Positions 36,319 through 52,983 of a stretch of DNA of 64,000 nucleotides are shown piece after piece (the stretch's first letter is position 1; each line of letters begins with the position of its first letter). This DNA is from Desulfovibrio subterraneus. Lineage in GTDB: Bacteria > Desulfobacterota > Desulfovibrionia > Desulfovibrionales > Desulfovibrionaceae. The position numbers were made by a program, and so were the translations under genes. The notes beneath the pieces are model-generated. The model did not search any database. It saw only the letters and a list, made by a program, of their open reading frames with translations, and was not told the DNA's origin. The stretch lies in assembly GCF_013340285.1 (NCBI RefSeq), contig NZ_BLVO01000016.1, positions 124,001-188,000 of the forward strand, in the 5' to 3' direction.

Positions 36319-37113
36319 TTACTCGCTTGCAGGTTGATTCTTCCAGTCTGTCAGGCCGTAGCGGGCAAGAATGGCCTTGAGCCGGCCCGATTCTCTGAGT
36401 CTGCGTATGCCTTCCGTAAATTCTCTGGCATAGGTGGCAGATGCGGGGTTTGCCGGAGAAAATGCCGGATACATTTTTTGGCTCGGCAGGCAGCCCGCTT
36501 TGACAATATCGTGTGCAAGATTGTTCTGCATGATGAAATAATCGGTTGTTGCAGGTTCATCCAGCATGACTGATATACGTTTTCCCTGTAGTTTCCGAAT
36601 GTTTTTGTCAATGAAATCGAGACCGCTTACTTCCTGCACCTTGGCCGCATCCTTGCTGTTGGCCGCAATGTATTCGGTGATGGCATCGCCGAAGTTGTTG
36701 CCGCGCAGCACGCCCAGAATCTGCCCCTGCAGAGAGGACAGGCCGGTATAGCGCCATGTGCTGTCGCTGCGGGTGTAGAAGCACCAGCCGAGTTCGGCAA
36801 TGGATTCATCAGGGAATATCAGGTTCGGGGCTTCTGACTTTGCGGGCGAAAGGACTGCGTCAAGCCTGCCGTCCGCTGCTTCTTCCAGCGCTCTTTCCCA
36901 TGGGCGTATGGAGAATTCTACGCTGTATCCCAGCGGTTCATATATGGCGCGCAGCACCTCTGCGTAATAGCCGGGATACTCTGCGGCAATGGCTGTGTGG
37001 TCATCATTCAGGCAGGAATAGGGGCACCAGTCGTCATAGCTGAAGCGTATGGTGTCCGCGTGGGCGGTCGCGTATAAACTGAGCACAAGGGTCATGGCGA
37101 TAATCCAGCGCAT
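36319..37113 (-). CDS. Periplasmic solute-binding protein (SBP_bac_3 type)
   Basis: A 264-residue exported protein with a signal peptide ending TAHAD. Family features are IRFSYDDWCPYSC near the start, EYPGYYAEVLRAI, FSIRPWERALEEAADGRLDAV, and a C-terminal LRESGRLKAILARYGL. It is of the amino-acid-binding fold, but no permease or ATPase is nearby. The next gene, eight bases on, is a sensor kinase, so a sensing role is more likely than transport. A GAGAGG site fixes the ATG at 37113. The ligand is unknown. Confidence 0.85.
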   Translation of the reverse strand: MRWIIAMTLVLSLYATAHADTIRFSYDDWCPYSCLNDDHTAIAAEYPGYYAEVLRAIYEPLGYSVEFSIRPWERALEEAADGRLDAVLSPAKSEAPNLIFPDESIAELGWCFYTRSDSTWRYTGLSSLQGQILGVLRGNNFGDAITEYIAANSKDAAKVQEVSGLDFIDKNIRKLQGKRISVMLDEPATTDYFIMQNNLAHDIVKAGCLPSQKMYPAFSPANPASATYAREFTEGIRRLRESGRLKAILARYGLTDWKNQPASE

Positions 37114-37292
37114 GGTGTCCTCTCTCTCGTGCCGGAGGGTTGTGTGGTATTTCCCTGCTTTCCTGAGCGATACCGGCTCGACGTTGCTGCCGGTCACGTG
37201 GAGGGGATGGGGAATGCAATCATCATAGGGTATTACCATGTTAGGGGCAATCTGCCTGTTATAATCCGGTACGTGTTGGGTGGGGGGAAACG

Positions 37293-37329
37293 AGAAAAGC
37301 CCGGAGTCTTTCGACTCCGGGCTCTTTTT
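37293..37329. terminator. Bidirectional terminator after purF
   Basis: An 11-bp stem (AGCCCGGAGTC / GACTCCGGGCT) with a TTTC loop has TTTTCTCG on the leftward side and CTTTTT on the rightward side. It lies 21 bases beyond purF. Confidence 0.8.
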
Positions 37330-37349
37330 GTTCATATGTCCGTCTGGCG

Positions 37350-38759
37350 CTACTTCTCCGGCACGGTTCCGCAACCGCACTCGGTACACATCTTCCCGCC
37401 GCCTTCGCAGGGAATGGGATAATCACCGGTGAAGCAGGCAAGGCAGTAGTTTTCGGGATGCTTCACGGCCTTGAGCAGGCCTTCGATGGAGATGTAGTGC
37501 AGGCTGTCCAGCCCGATGAAGCGTTCGATCTCTTCAACGGTATGGTTCGCCGCAATGAGTTCACCCTTGGACGAGAAGTCGATGCCGTAGAAGCAGGGGA
37601 ACTTGATGGGCGGGCAGCTCACGCGGAAGTGAATCTCGCTTGCGCCAAGTTCGCGCAGCTTCTTCACGCGGGAGCGGATAGTGGTGCCGCGCACGATGGA
37701 GTCGTCCACAATGAGGATGCGCTTGCCCTTGATCATCTCCTTGACGGGGTTGATCTTCACGCGGGTGGAGAAGTCGCGCATGTCCTGCGAGGGCTGGATG
37801 AAGGTACGGCCCACATAGTGGTTACGAATCATCGCATGCTCGTAGGGCAGGCCGGACTGCTGGGCATAACCCACAGCGCTGTAGATGCCCGAATCGGGGA
37901 ACGGCATGACGTAGTCAGCATCCACATGCGATTCAAGCGCCATCTGGCGGCCCATTTCCTTGCGGCACAGGTACACGTTTTCACCGAACACGGTGGAGTC
38001 GGGGCGCGCAAAGTAGATGAGTTCGAAGATGCAGTGCTTGGTGGGCTGCGGCGGAATGTCCATCTTGTAGCTCTTCACGCTGGTGCCTTCCACCACGACC
38101 ATTTCGCCCGGCTCAACGGAGCGGATGAGCTCCGCTTCCAGCAGGTCGAAGGCGCAGGTTTCAGAGGCGAACACATGCGAGCTGCCCACGCGGCCCATCT
38201 GCAGCGGGCGGATGCCGTGCGGGTCGCGTATGGCAATGAGCTTGTCGTTGGCCATAATGAGCACGGAATACGCGCCCTTTACTTCCTTGCAGGCCTTGAG
38301 CACGGCTTCTTCAACCGTGCCGCCGTTCAGGTATTTGACGATGAGGTGAACGAACACCTCGCTGTCTATGGTGGTCTGGAAGATGGAGCCGGATTCTTCC
38401 AGCTGGTTGCGCAGCTCCATCGTGTTCACGAGGTTGCCGTTGTGCGCAATGGCCAGATGCAGGTTCTTGTGCCGCGCAAGGAAGGGCTGGGCGTTACGGA
38501 TGAGCGATGCGCCGGTGGTGGAATACCGCACATGGCCCATGGCTATGTTGCCCTTGAGTTCCTTGCCCAGATGCCGCTCGTTGAACACTTCGGGCACAAG
38601 GCCCATGCCGCGTTCCTCGCGGATGACCTTGCCGTCCCAGGTGACGATGCCGGCACTTTCCTGCCCGCGATGCTGCTGGGCATAGAGGCCGAAGTATGTC
38701 AGGCGGGCTGCTTCGGGATGGTTGTATATGCCGAAGACGCCACAATATTCGCGTTTCAT
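37350..38759 (-). CDS. purF: Amidophosphoribosyltransferase
   Basis: First committed step of purine synthesis: PRPP and glutamine to phosphoribosylamine. The 469-residue enzyme has a five-residue propeptide before the catalytic Cys6 (MKREYC-GVFG), a glutaminase domain, and the PRPP loop ILIVDDSIVRGTT. Likely [4Fe-4S] ligands of the B. subtilis type are visible: TKHCIFELIYFARPDS, FRVSCPPIK and NYCLACFTGDYP. Three more Cys near the C-terminus (KMCTECGCG) are extra. It follows carB by two bases, so the purine and carbamoyl phosphate steps share a transcript. Confidence 0.96.
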   Translation of the reverse strand: MKREYCGVFGIYNHPEAARLTYFGLYAQQHRGQESAGIVTWDGKVIREERGMGLVPEVFNERHLGKELKGNIAMGHVRYSTTGASLIRNAQPFLARHKNLHLAIAHNGNLVNTMELRNQLEESGSIFQTTIDSEVFVHLIVKYLNGGTVEEAVLKACKEVKGAYSVLIMANDKLIAIRDPHGIRPLQMGRVGSSHVFASETCAFDLLEAELIRSVEPGEMVVVEGTSVKSYKMDIPPQPTKHCIFELIYFARPDSTVFGENVYLCRKEMGRQMALESHVDADYVMPFPDSGIYSAVGYAQQSGLPYEHAMIRNHYVGRTFIQPSQDMRDFSTRVKINPVKEMIKGKRILIVDDSIVRGTTIRSRVKKLRELGASEIHFRVSCPPIKFPCFYGIDFSSKGELIAANHTVEEIERFIGLDSLHYISIEGLLKAVKHPENYCLACFTGDYPIPCEGGGKMCTECGCGTVPEK

Positions 38760-38761
38760 GA

Positions 38762-42025
<3,264 letters not shown>

Positions 42026-42212
42026 GTCTCAATGATTCCCTGTGTGACCATGACTGGTCCCTGGTTAGGATCTGTTGGTGGGTCTGTCTGCCAGTGCCGC
42101 CCGCAACGTGGTGCGCGCGAACGGCCGTGTTTCCTCTTAGGGAAGATGGGGCACGCCCTTCACTATGGGGGATGGCGCTGGCTGGATAGCGCCCCCGCCT
42201 GAAACCCCCACT

Positions 42213-42240
42213 CTTTATACTACGAGAGGGCGCTTTGGCA
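42213..42240 (-). promoter_or_regulatory. Likely sigma70 promoter of carB-purF
   Basis: On the minus strand TTGCCA and TATAAA are separated by 16 bases. Transcription would begin near 42205, giving a leader of about 180 bases. The rest of the 333-base gap (42026-42358) holds a GGCGCT / AGCGCC hairpin near 42167-42192 and a hairpin upstream of the promoter (42264-42297, GCAGGAAA / TTTCCTGC enclosing the palindrome ATCGCATGCGAT). Confidence 0.55.
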
Positions 42241-42358
42241 AGGGTGTAAACGGCCTCTTGCCAGCAGGAAAATCGCATGCGATAGGTTCTTTCCTGCAAG
42301 TTGCTGCTAAGTCGTTGCAACCGTACATGATCGTGTGCAGATGGGGGCGCCGGAACCG

Positions 42359-43141
42359 ATGACCCTTACGATGACCGTTCTTTTTCCATGGCTGGCCGGT
42401 TTTTTCGGGCTGCTGCTCGGCAGCCTGTATACTGTCTGCGTGCACCGGTATCTCACCGGTGAACCTATGTCTTTATCCTCGCTTGTCCATTCCGTCTGTC
42501 CTCAGTGTTCCCATCCGCTGCGCCGTGGCGATGCCATTCCCGTTCTCGGCTATCTGTTGCTGCGCGGACGCTGCCGCCATTGCCGCAGGCCCATAGGCAT
42601 ACGCTATCCTCTGCTGGAGCTGGCTTCCTGCCTGTGGGCGGCCAGCGTTGCTGTGCAGTTCGGCCCCTCGCCGCAGTGGATTGTGCTTATGGCGGAAGGG
42701 GGTATTCTCATTGTCGCCTCCTCCATAGATGTGGAACGCTATCTGCTGCCGGATATGCTCACCCTGCCGGGCGCAGGCGTGGCCATTGCCGCCTCCATGC
42801 TGGTCATGGGCATGTCACCGGTGCAGGTGCTGGGCGGCAGTGCTGTCGGGGGCGGCCTGTTCTGGCTGCTGCAGCGGGGCTACCGGATGATTACGGGTAC
42901 CGTGGGCATTGGCACCGGCGATGTGAAGCTCATGCTCATGCTCGGTGCCATGAGCGGTCTGGCGGGATTGCCCGTGCTCATAACCGTGGCGGCCGTGGCC
43001 GCTCTGCTGGTGCACGCTCTGGTCAGCCTGCTCGGGGGCAGATACGCGCTGCATGCCATGATTCCCTTCGGGCCGTTTCTTTCTTTCGGCGGCATGGTGC
43101 AGGTGCTCTGGGGCGGGCAGATAGAGATAATGCTCTCGTAG
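42359..43141 (+). CDS. Type 4 prepilin peptidase (A24 family)
   Basis: Cleaves and often N-methylates prepilin-like leader peptides at the inner membrane. The 260-residue protein has about seven helices. The N-terminal cytoplasmic loop has the CxxC pair (CPQC and CRHC) typical of bifunctional PilD. Catalytic Asp residues are in SIDVERYLLPD and GTGDVKLM. The start at 42359 is preferred, and an ATG at 42341 is in frame. No pilus or secretion genes are nearby, so its substrates are encoded elsewhere. Confidence 0.88.
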   Translation: MTLTMTVLFPWLAGFFGLLLGSLYTVCVHRYLTGEPMSLSSLVHSVCPQCSHPLRRGDAIPVLGYLLLRGRCRHCRRPIGIRYPLLELASCLWAASVAVQFGPSPQWIVLMAEGGILIVASSIDVERYLLPDMLTLPGAGVAIAASMLVMGMSPVQVLGGSAVGGGLFWLLQRGYRMITGTVGIGTGDVKLMLMLGAMSGLAGLPVLITVAAVAALLVHALVSLLGGRYALHAMIPFGPFLSFGGMVQVLWGGQIEIMLS

Positions 43142-43307
43142 CCCGCAGTTTGCGCCACATGGTCAGGCAGGGGCGGGTGGTCTCATGATAATCCGCATGA
43201 AATGCTTGCCCTTACGCGCGGTGCTTGGTACGTCCCCGTACAGTGCAAAAATCCTGAGACCGTAGTGTGGCGGGATTTGTCATAAGCCTATCAAGAGGAG
43301 GATGTGT

Positions 43308-43949
43308 ATGCTCGCGATCCTGAAGTACAAGGCGGGCAATCAGACCAGCGTTCGTCGCGCCCTTGATCACCTCGGCATTCCGAATACGATCACTGCGGAC
43401 CCCGACGAAATAATGGCCGCACAGGGAATCATCTTCCCCGGAGTAGGCGCTGCCGGTCAGGCCATGGACGAACTGGTGGCCACCGGACTCGATCAGGTGC
43501 TCAAGCAGGCTGTGGAGGCGGGCAAGCCGCTGCTCGGCATCTGCGTGGGCTGCCAGATCATGCTGGACTATAGCCAGGAAAACGACACCAAGGCACTGGG
43601 CATCATTCCCGGCCAGTGCAACCTCTTTAATCCCGCGTGGGAAGAAGAGGACGGCACCCCCATCCGTGTTCCGCACATGGGCTGGAACAAGGTGACCCCC
43701 CGCAAGAGCTGCGAACTGATGCGGGGCATAGACTCCGATGCGGAATTCTATTTCGTGCACAGCTATTATCCTGACCCCAAGCCGGAATATGTGCTCGCCA
43801 CCACCCACTACGGATATGAGATTTGTGCCATTCATGGCGGTCCCGGCCTGTGGGCGGTGCAGTTCCATCCTGAAAAAAGCGGCAGGCCCGGCCTGAAATT
43901 CCTGCAGAACTTCTACGCATACTGTCGGGAGGCTGAAAATGCTCAGTAA
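43308..43949 (+). CDS. hisH: Imidazole glycerol phosphate synthase, glutaminase subunit
   Basis: Supplies ammonia to HisF in histidine synthesis. The 213-residue protein is a class I amidotransferase with nucleophile Cys79 in LLGICVGCQ and the His-Glu pair in VQFHPEKSG. The second Cys in the nucleophile loop replaces the usual Met/Leu-type residue. An AGGAGG site six bases upstream selects the ATG at 43308 over that at 43302. The gene overlaps hisF by 11 bases. No other his gene is in the window. Confidence 0.93.
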   Translation: MLAILKYKAGNQTSVRRALDHLGIPNTITADPDEIMAAQGIIFPGVGAAGQAMDELVATGLDQVLKQAVEAGKPLLGICVGCQIMLDYSQENDTKALGIIPGQCNLFNPAWEEEDGTPIRVPHMGWNKVTPRKSCELMRGIDSDAEFYFVHSYYPDPKPEYVLATTHYGYEICAIHGGPGLWAVQFHPEKSGRPGLKFLQNFYAYCREAENAQ

Positions 43950-44718
43950 ACGCATCATTCCCTGTCTCGACGTGCGTAACGGCGTTCTCACCAAGGGCGT
44001 GAAGTTTCAGGGCAACGTGGATATCGGCGACCCTGTGCTCACGGCCAAGAAGTATTACGAAGAAGGCGCGGACGAGATTGTTTTTTACGACATTACCGCC
44101 TCGCATGAAGGCCGTGGCATCTTCCTTGATGTTGTGGAAAAGGTGGCCTCCACCATCTTCATCCCGTTCTCCGTGGGCGGCGGCATCAATTCCGTGGATG
44201 ACATGCGCGATGCGCTGAATGCCGGTGCGGAAAAGATTTCCGTGAACTCCGGCGCGGTGAAGAACCCGGACATCATCAGCGAAGGCGCAGTACGTTTCGG
44301 CTCGCAGGCCATTGTGCTGGGCATGGACGTGAAGCAGGTCGAGAAGTCCGAGGACATTCCCTCCGGCTACGAGATCGTCATTCACGGCGGCCGCAAGCAC
44401 ATGGGCATGGACGCCATTGAATGGGCCAAGACCGCGGAAGCCCTCGGTGCCGGAGAAATCTGCGTGAACTCCATTGACGCAGACGGCACCAAGGACGGCT
44501 ACGAGCTGACCCTGACCCGCATGATTTCCGAAGCGGTTTCCATTCCCGTCATCGCCTCCGGCGGTGCGGGCAATCCCAGGCATATGTACGATGCGCTGAC
44601 CGAGGGCAAGGCCACCGCCGCGCTTATCGCCTCCATTGTGCATTACGGAGAATACACCATTCCGGACCTGAAACGGCAAATAAGCGCCATGGGCGCGAAG
44701 ATGCGCATGGTCTGGTAG
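43939..44718 (+). CDS. hisF: Imidazole glycerol phosphate synthase, cyclase subunit
   Basis: Forms imidazole glycerol phosphate and AICAR from PRFAR with ammonia from HisH. The 259-residue TIM barrel has the catalytic Asp residues in [10 protein letters not shown] and [14 protein letters not shown], and phosphate loops [10 protein letters not shown] and [11 protein letters not shown]. It overlaps hisH by 11 bases, so translation is coupled. The AICAR product joins the purine route, whose purF lies nearby on the other strand. A terminator follows. Confidence 0.95.
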   Translation: MLSKRIIPCLDVRNGVLTKGVKFQGNVDIGDPVLTAKKYYEEGADEIVFYDITASHEGRGIFLDVVEKVASTIFIPFSVGGGINSVDDMRDALNAGAEKISVNSGAVKNPDIISEGAVRFGSQAIVLGMDVKQVEKSEDIPSGYEIVIHGGRKHMGMDAIEWAKTAEALGAGEICVNSIDADGTKDGYELTLTRMISEAVSIPVIASGGAGNPRHMYDALTEGKATAALIASIVHYGEYTIPDLKRQISAMGAKMRMVW

Positions 44719-44739
44719 CCCGTATAAAGACCAAGAACG

Positions 44740-44764
44740 AGCCGCCCGAAAGGGCGGCTTTTTT
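44740..44764 (+). terminator. Terminator of hisHF
   Basis: The stem AGCCGCCC / GGGCGGCT with a GAAA tetraloop is followed by six T, 21 bases after hisF. Confidence 0.88.
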
Positions 44765-44827
44765 GTATGGCATGGGCAGGGGACAGGCTGATGGGCGGCC
44801 TTACTGTCTTCATGAGGCGATTACACT

Positions 44828-44872
44828 CTCTATTCTCATCAAAAAATAATGAGAATAGAGGGCTATTCTCAT
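44828..44872 (+). promoter_or_regulatory. Inverted plus direct repeat, probable operator upstream of lysE
   Basis: CTCTATTCTCAT (44828-44839) and ATGAGAATAGAG (44849-44860) are perfect 12-bp inverted repeats nine bases apart, and a third CTATTCTCAT follows at 44863-44872. The two arms are centred 21 bases apart, two helical turns. The DNA is A+T-rich compared with its surroundings. It lies 170 bases upstream of the LysE gene in a 324-base gap that has no gene. It may bind a dimeric regulator. Confidence 0.6.
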
Positions 44873-45042
44873 CACACCAGCATAGCCGGGAAGGCACACC
44901 GGCGCCTTAAGCCGCAATCCGAGGCCGGAGCATGTCGCGACATCGTGTCTGATATCGGATGTGGTCCCGAGACTACGGACTTGCTGCGTCCGGCAGCCGG
45001 TGGTAGGACACTGTCTTTCCATTTTGCCATCAAGGAGTGTCT

Positions 45043-45678
45043 ATGCCCACATATGATCTTGCGCACTGGTTGTCCTTTTTCACGGCGGCTTTTTTGTTGA
45101 ATGTTGCGCCGGGACCGGATTTCGCGTTCATCCTGAGCCATACGGTCAAGGGTGGCAAACGGGCGGGAACAGCGGCCATGCTGGGCATATGGACCGGAGC
45201 CTTCGGGCATGTGCTGCTGGCTGCGCTGGGGCTTTCTGCCATTATTGCCGCTTCGGCAACCGTGTTTGGCGTAGTGAAGTGGGTTGGGGTCTGCTACCTG
45301 CTGTGGCTTGGCTGGCAGGCGCTCCGCTCGCAGGGCTCGGATCTGGACATGGGTGAAACCGGCGCGCAGGAAGGCTTGTTCTCCGTGTATCGTCAGGGTG
45401 TTCTCGTTGATCTGCTTAACCCCAAGGTGGCCACGTTCTTTCTGGCTTTTCTGCCCCAGTTCGTTGAGCCGGGAGCAGGGCCGGTGTGGATGCAGCTTCT
45501 GCTGCACGGCACGCTTATCATCGTGGTGGCGGCCTTAGTGGAACCTCCGCTCATTCTGGTGGGCGACCGCCTGACAGGGCGCCTGCGCGAGAGCCGCACG
45601 CTGCGCCTGTGGCTGGACCGCACCCTCGGCGGTGTACTTGTGGGGCTGGGGTTGAAACTGGCGGTTTCCGACCGGTAG
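45043..45678 (+). CDS. LysE-family exporter
   Basis: An inner-membrane exporter of 211 residues with six helices and the N-terminal NVAPGPDFAFIL motif of the LysE/RhtB superfamily, whose members export amino acids or their analogues. The DLLNPKVATFFLAFLPQF loop is also typical. An AAGGAG site fixes the ATG at 45043. It is a single gene with a possible operator upstream and a terminator about 160 bases downstream. The substrate is unknown. Confidence 0.88.
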   Translation: MPTYDLAHWLSFFTAAFLLNVAPGPDFAFILSHTVKGGKRAGTAAMLGIWTGAFGHVLLAALGLSAIIAASATVFGVVKWVGVCYLLWLGWQALRSQGSDLDMGETGAQEGLFSVYRQGVLVDLLNPKVATFFLAFLPQFVEPGAGPVWMQLLLHGTLIIVVAALVEPPLILVGDRLTGRLRESRTLRLWLDRTLGGVLVGLGLKLAVSDR

Positions 45679-45835
45679 CAGGCACACGTCCTGATTGTGC
45701 TGAGGTTCGCTATGCCGTTCCGCGTGCATTGACGAATGCTGCGCAGCCTTCCGCGTGTGGCCAGATTCTCCGTACGCCTGTCACCGTCAGCCGTTCCGGC
45801 TGGTGCAGGGCGCCGGACTTCGTTGTATCATGAAG

Positions 45836-45874
45836 AAAAAATCCCCTTCCGGAGTACCGGAAGGGGATTTTTTT
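45836..45874. terminator. Bidirectional terminator between lysE and the GGDEF gene
   Basis: A very strong stem, ATCCCCTTCCGG / CCGGAAGGGGAT with an AGTA loop, has A and T runs on both sides, so it can stop transcripts from either direction. Confidence 0.88.
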
Positions 45875-45949
45875 ATCGGATCGTATAACGGCCGGGATGA
45901 ACCGTCCGCCATAGCTGCGCCGATAAAGGGCGCTTGGGCAGGCCGTCGT

Positions 45950-46993
45950 CTAAGCCGTCCGGGAAAGTTCTTCGGGAATGTGGGTGCCTGTGTCCACGGA
46001 GAACTGGGAGGAAATGCAGACGCGGTTGCGGCCTTCTTCCTTGGCACAATACAGGGCCTTGTCTGCCGCGTCGAACATGGAGCGCGGCGAGAGAGACTTG
46101 TCCGGTATGGTAGAGGCAATGCCGATGGAGACCGTCACAAAGTCCGCCGTGCAGGATGCGCAGTGGGGCAGGTCCTTGGTGGAAACGGCAAGCAGCAGCT
46201 TGCGGGCGACATGTTCCGCACCGGGAGTATCCGTTCCCGGCAGAAGGATGGCGAATTCCTCGCCGCCTATGCGCGCCAGCTTGTCCACATCGCGCTGGAT
46301 GATCTCGGAGAGGGTGAGCGATATGTGCCGCAGGCAGTCATCACCCGCGCCGTGACCGTAGGTGTCGTTATACGCCTTGAAGTGGTCGATATCGAGCAGC
46401 AGCAGGGAGAGCGGGGTGTTGTTGCGCATGTTGCGGGCCCACTCTTCGTGATAGACTTCTTCGAAATGGCGTTTGTTGCTCAGCCCGGTCAGGCCGTCCG
46501 TGACGGAAAGATAGAGCAGCTGTTCGTTGGTTTCTTCCAGCTGCTGCTGCAGTTCTTCCAGCTCGACGAGCTTTCTGTCCAGCTCGCGGCGTTTCTCGTC
46601 CAGTTCTTCCTTATGGCGGTACAGGTCGAGAAACACCCCCACCTTGCTTTTGAAAACAAGCGGCTCAAGGGGTTTGAAGAGATAGTCCACGGCGCCGGAT
46701 TCATATCCCTTGAATATCTGGGTTTCGCGTTTGTAGGCCGCAGTGACGAAAATGATGGGAATATGGCGGGTCTTGCTGTTGCCGCGCATGAGTTCAGCCA
46801 CTTCGTAGCCATCCATGTCCGGCATCTGCACATCAAGCAGCACAAGGGCGAAGTCGTGATCAAGAGTATGTGCAAGGGCCTCGGCACCGGAGTTTGCCTC
46901 AACGAGTTCTACGTCAAGGTCATTCAGCAAACCGCCCAGTGCCAGCAGGTTTGCCGGTCTGTCATCCACAATGAGTATTTTAGGCTTATTCAT
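45950..46993 (-). CDS. Response regulator with diguanylate cyclase output (REC-GGDEF)
   Basis: The 347-residue protein has a receiver domain (about 1-120) with the phospho-acceptor Asp in LVLLDVQMPDMDGYE, a helical linker and a GGDEF domain (about 165-335). The active site is GGEEF, and an RDVD inhibitory site lies five residues before it. Phosphorylation should raise c-di-GMP synthesis. A GGAG site supports the ATG at 46993, whose ATGA overlaps the stop of the CheB gene, so translation is coupled. It is the last gene of a leftward unit with a hybrid kinase, CheR and CheB. Confidence 0.92.
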   Translation of the reverse strand: MNKPKILIVDDRPANLLALGGLLNDLDVELVEANSGAEALAHTLDHDFALVLLDVQMPDMDGYEVAELMRGNSKTRHIPIIFVTAAYKRETQIFKGYESGAVDYLFKPLEPLVFKSKVGVFLDLYRHKEELDEKRRELDRKLVELEELQQQLEETNEQLLYLSVTDGLTGLSNKRHFEEVYHEEWARNMRNNTPLSLLLLDIDHFKAYNDTYGHGAGDDCLRHISLTLSEIIQRDVDKLARIGGEEFAILLPGTDTPGAEHVARKLLLAVSTKDLPHCASCTADFVTVSIGIASTIPDKSLSPRSMFDAADKALYCAKEEGRNRVCISSQFSVDTGTHIPEELSRTA

Positions 46994-47574
46994 GATGCAC
47001 TCCCCAGCAGATTGATGCACTTTCCAATGTCCTTGAGATCAAGAAGATGGTCCGCGTGCGTTGCTTCCAGCGCAGCGCGGGGCATGGCATCGGCTTGGGC
47101 TGTTTCGGGCGTCTGCACTATGGCAAGTCCGCCGAGCTGTTTAATTTTGGCAAGTCCGGCAGCGCCGTCGTTGTTTGCGCCGGTGAGAATGACCCCGATG
47201 AGTCCTTCTCCATATGCTTCCGCCGCGGTTTCAAAGAGTACGTCCACTGATGGGCGCGAAAAGTTGACGCGGCTTTCTACGGACAGGGAGATGGTGCGGT
47301 CAAGCTCAACCATCATATGGTAATCAGGAGGCGCAAAGTAGACCGTGCGGGGTGCAATGTCTTCCTTGTCGTCCGCCTCTTTCACCGTCAGGGAGCAGCG
47401 GGGGGTGAAGTGATAGGGCAGGTAGCTTTCCGAATCGGGACTGATGTGCTGAACAATGAGAATCGGCAGGGAGAATGAGTCGCCCAGTGCGGAAAGAACG
47501 GCCTCCAGCGCCGCAAGGCCGCCGGCGGAAACGCCTATGACAACGGCCTCGTATTGTTTTGGGGTTTGGGGCAT
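46990..47574 (-). CDS. CheB-type protein-glutamate methylesterase domain
   Basis: The 194-residue protein is only the catalytic domain of CheB, without the receiver that normally controls it. The Ser-His-Asp triad is visible in VIGVSAGGLAALE, IVQHISPDS and ILTGANNDGAAG. It lies between a CheR gene and a receiver-GGDEF gene and overlaps the latter by four bases. The module may reversibly methylate the hybrid kinase or a distant receptor. No chemoreceptor is in the window. Confidence 0.88.
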   Translation of the reverse strand: MPQTPKQYEAVVIGVSAGGLAALEAVLSALGDSFSLPILIVQHISPDSESYLPYHFTPRCSLTVKEADDKEDIAPRTVYFAPPDYHMMVELDRTISLSVESRVNFSRPSVDVLFETAAEAYGEGLIGVILTGANNDGAAGLAKIKQLGGLAIVQTPETAQADAMPRAALEATHADHLLDLKDIGKCINLLGSAS

Positions 47575-47587
47575 GTTTGCATCACCA

Positions 47588-48424
47588 TTATAACCGTTTT
47601 TTGCGGTATATCTTTTCTCTGTCTGCTATGACCTCGAATTTGTCTGCGATTTCTGAGAACATCAGAGTTTCTTTGGAGCCAAGACACAGGAAGCCGCCGG
47701 GACAGAGACTGTCGTAGAAAAGTTTGAGAACCTTGTTCTGCAGTTCCCGATTGAAATAGATAAGCACGTTGCGGCAGAAGATAACGTTCATCTCGCCGAA
47801 GACGCCGTCTGTGACCAGGTTGTGGGAAGAAAAAAGCACCTGATCGCGCAGCGAACGCTTCATGACCACACTGCTGTAATCGGCGGTGTAGTAGTCGGAA
47901 AAGGACTGTGTGCCGCCCGCCTTCTGGTAGTTCGAGGTGTACTCGCGGACGAGGTCGACAGGGTAGATGCCGTCCTTGGCTTTTTGCAGCACAATTTCGT
48001 TGAAATCCGTAGCGTAGATCTGCACGCGCTCGCGCATGCCTTCCTCTTCCAGCAGAATGCCCATGGAATAGACTTCCTGTCCTGCGGAACAGCCGGCATG
48101 CCATACCTTGATGAAGGGGTATGTGTGCAGGTGGGGCACAACGGATTGGCGCACTTTCTTGTAGAACCACGGGTCGCGGAACATTTCCGTCACATTGATG
48201 GAAAGGTCGAGCAACACTGTTTCGAAAAAGGATTCATCATAGATGATGTGGTGCATCATCTGCGCATAGCTGCTCAGCCCTTCAAGGGCGCGCCTGTGCT
48301 CAAGCCGGCGCTTGGTGTGTGCGCAAGCATAGTTTCTGAAGTCGTACCCGTACTTGCGGTAAATGGCTTCAAGCAGAAGTTCGATTTCCAGCCGTTCGTT
48401 GTCTATCCGTTCCGGGGTGCTCAT
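47588..48424 (-). CDS. CheR-type protein-glutamate methyltransferase
   Basis: The 278-residue SAM-dependent enzyme has the helical N-terminal CheR domain, the NVTEMFRDPWFYK linker and the SAM-binding WHAGCSAGQEVYSMGILLEE loop. A late FCRNVLIYFNRELQ motif is also typical. It starts one base after the hybrid kinase stop and precedes CheB by 13 bases, so all are co-translated. The pair CheR/CheB next to a kinase with a GAF and coiled coil is a known non-chemotaxis layout. The target is not evident. Confidence 0.9.
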   Translation of the reverse strand: MSTPERIDNERLEIELLLEAIYRKYGYDFRNYACAHTKRRLEHRRALEGLSSYAQMMHHIIYDESFFETVLLDLSINVTEMFRDPWFYKKVRQSVVPHLHTYPFIKVWHAGCSAGQEVYSMGILLEEEGMRERVQIYATDFNEIVLQKAKDGIYPVDLVREYTSNYQKAGGTQSFSDYYTADYSSVVMKRSLRDQVLFSSHNLVTDGVFGEMNVIFCRNVLIYFNRELQNKVLKLFYDSLCPGGFLCLGSKETLMFSEIADKFEVIADREKIYRKKRL

Positions 48425-48425
48425 A

Positions 48426-52634
<4,209 letters not shown>

Positions 52635-52878
52635 GGCAGCTCCAGCGATAAGGCGACTTTTGCAGACACCGGAAACGGGCCGGTCCTGCGGTCGCGGCAC
52701 CGGAAAAAGCCCCCCCATTCCGGGCTGCGGCGATGAGCGCTCTTACTATACTTATACAGGTGCGGCAATAGGCATTACCTATGGGGGTATTGGTGAATAA
52801 GAGCTGGTATGTATAGCCTGCCGGAGGGGTGCCTCCTCCGCGATTGAAGAAATGGAAACAATCATGGGATATTGAATG

Positions 52879-52908
52879 CAAAACCCCCGCGAGTGATACT
52901 CGCGGGGG
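52879..52908 (-). terminator. Terminator of the 2-oxoacid oxidoreductase operon
   Basis: A perfect 11-bp stem (CCCCCGCGAGT / ACTCGCGGGGG) with a three-base loop has TTTTGC after it leftward. It lies 75 bases beyond the gamma-subunit stop. The rest of the 349-base gap (52635-52983) holds no gene. The hybrid kinase promoter must be here, but I see no clear match. Confidence 0.8.
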
Positions 52909-52983
52909 CTGAAAGCGTTTTTTGTGCGTCGGTCGGTCAGGTTTTGCGGTCTGACACGGCCCTTTCGCAACGGCTGCTTCGTG

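Noticed and set aside
43308-44718. WbuY/WbuZ-type HisHF paralogues of surface sugar synthesis
   Set aside because: Both proteins keep the normal HisH and HisF active-site motifs, and no sugar genes are nearby.
46990-48424. A complete chemotaxis system
   Set aside because: CheR and CheB are present but there is no CheA, CheW or chemoreceptor, so I treat the genes as a kinase-associated module.
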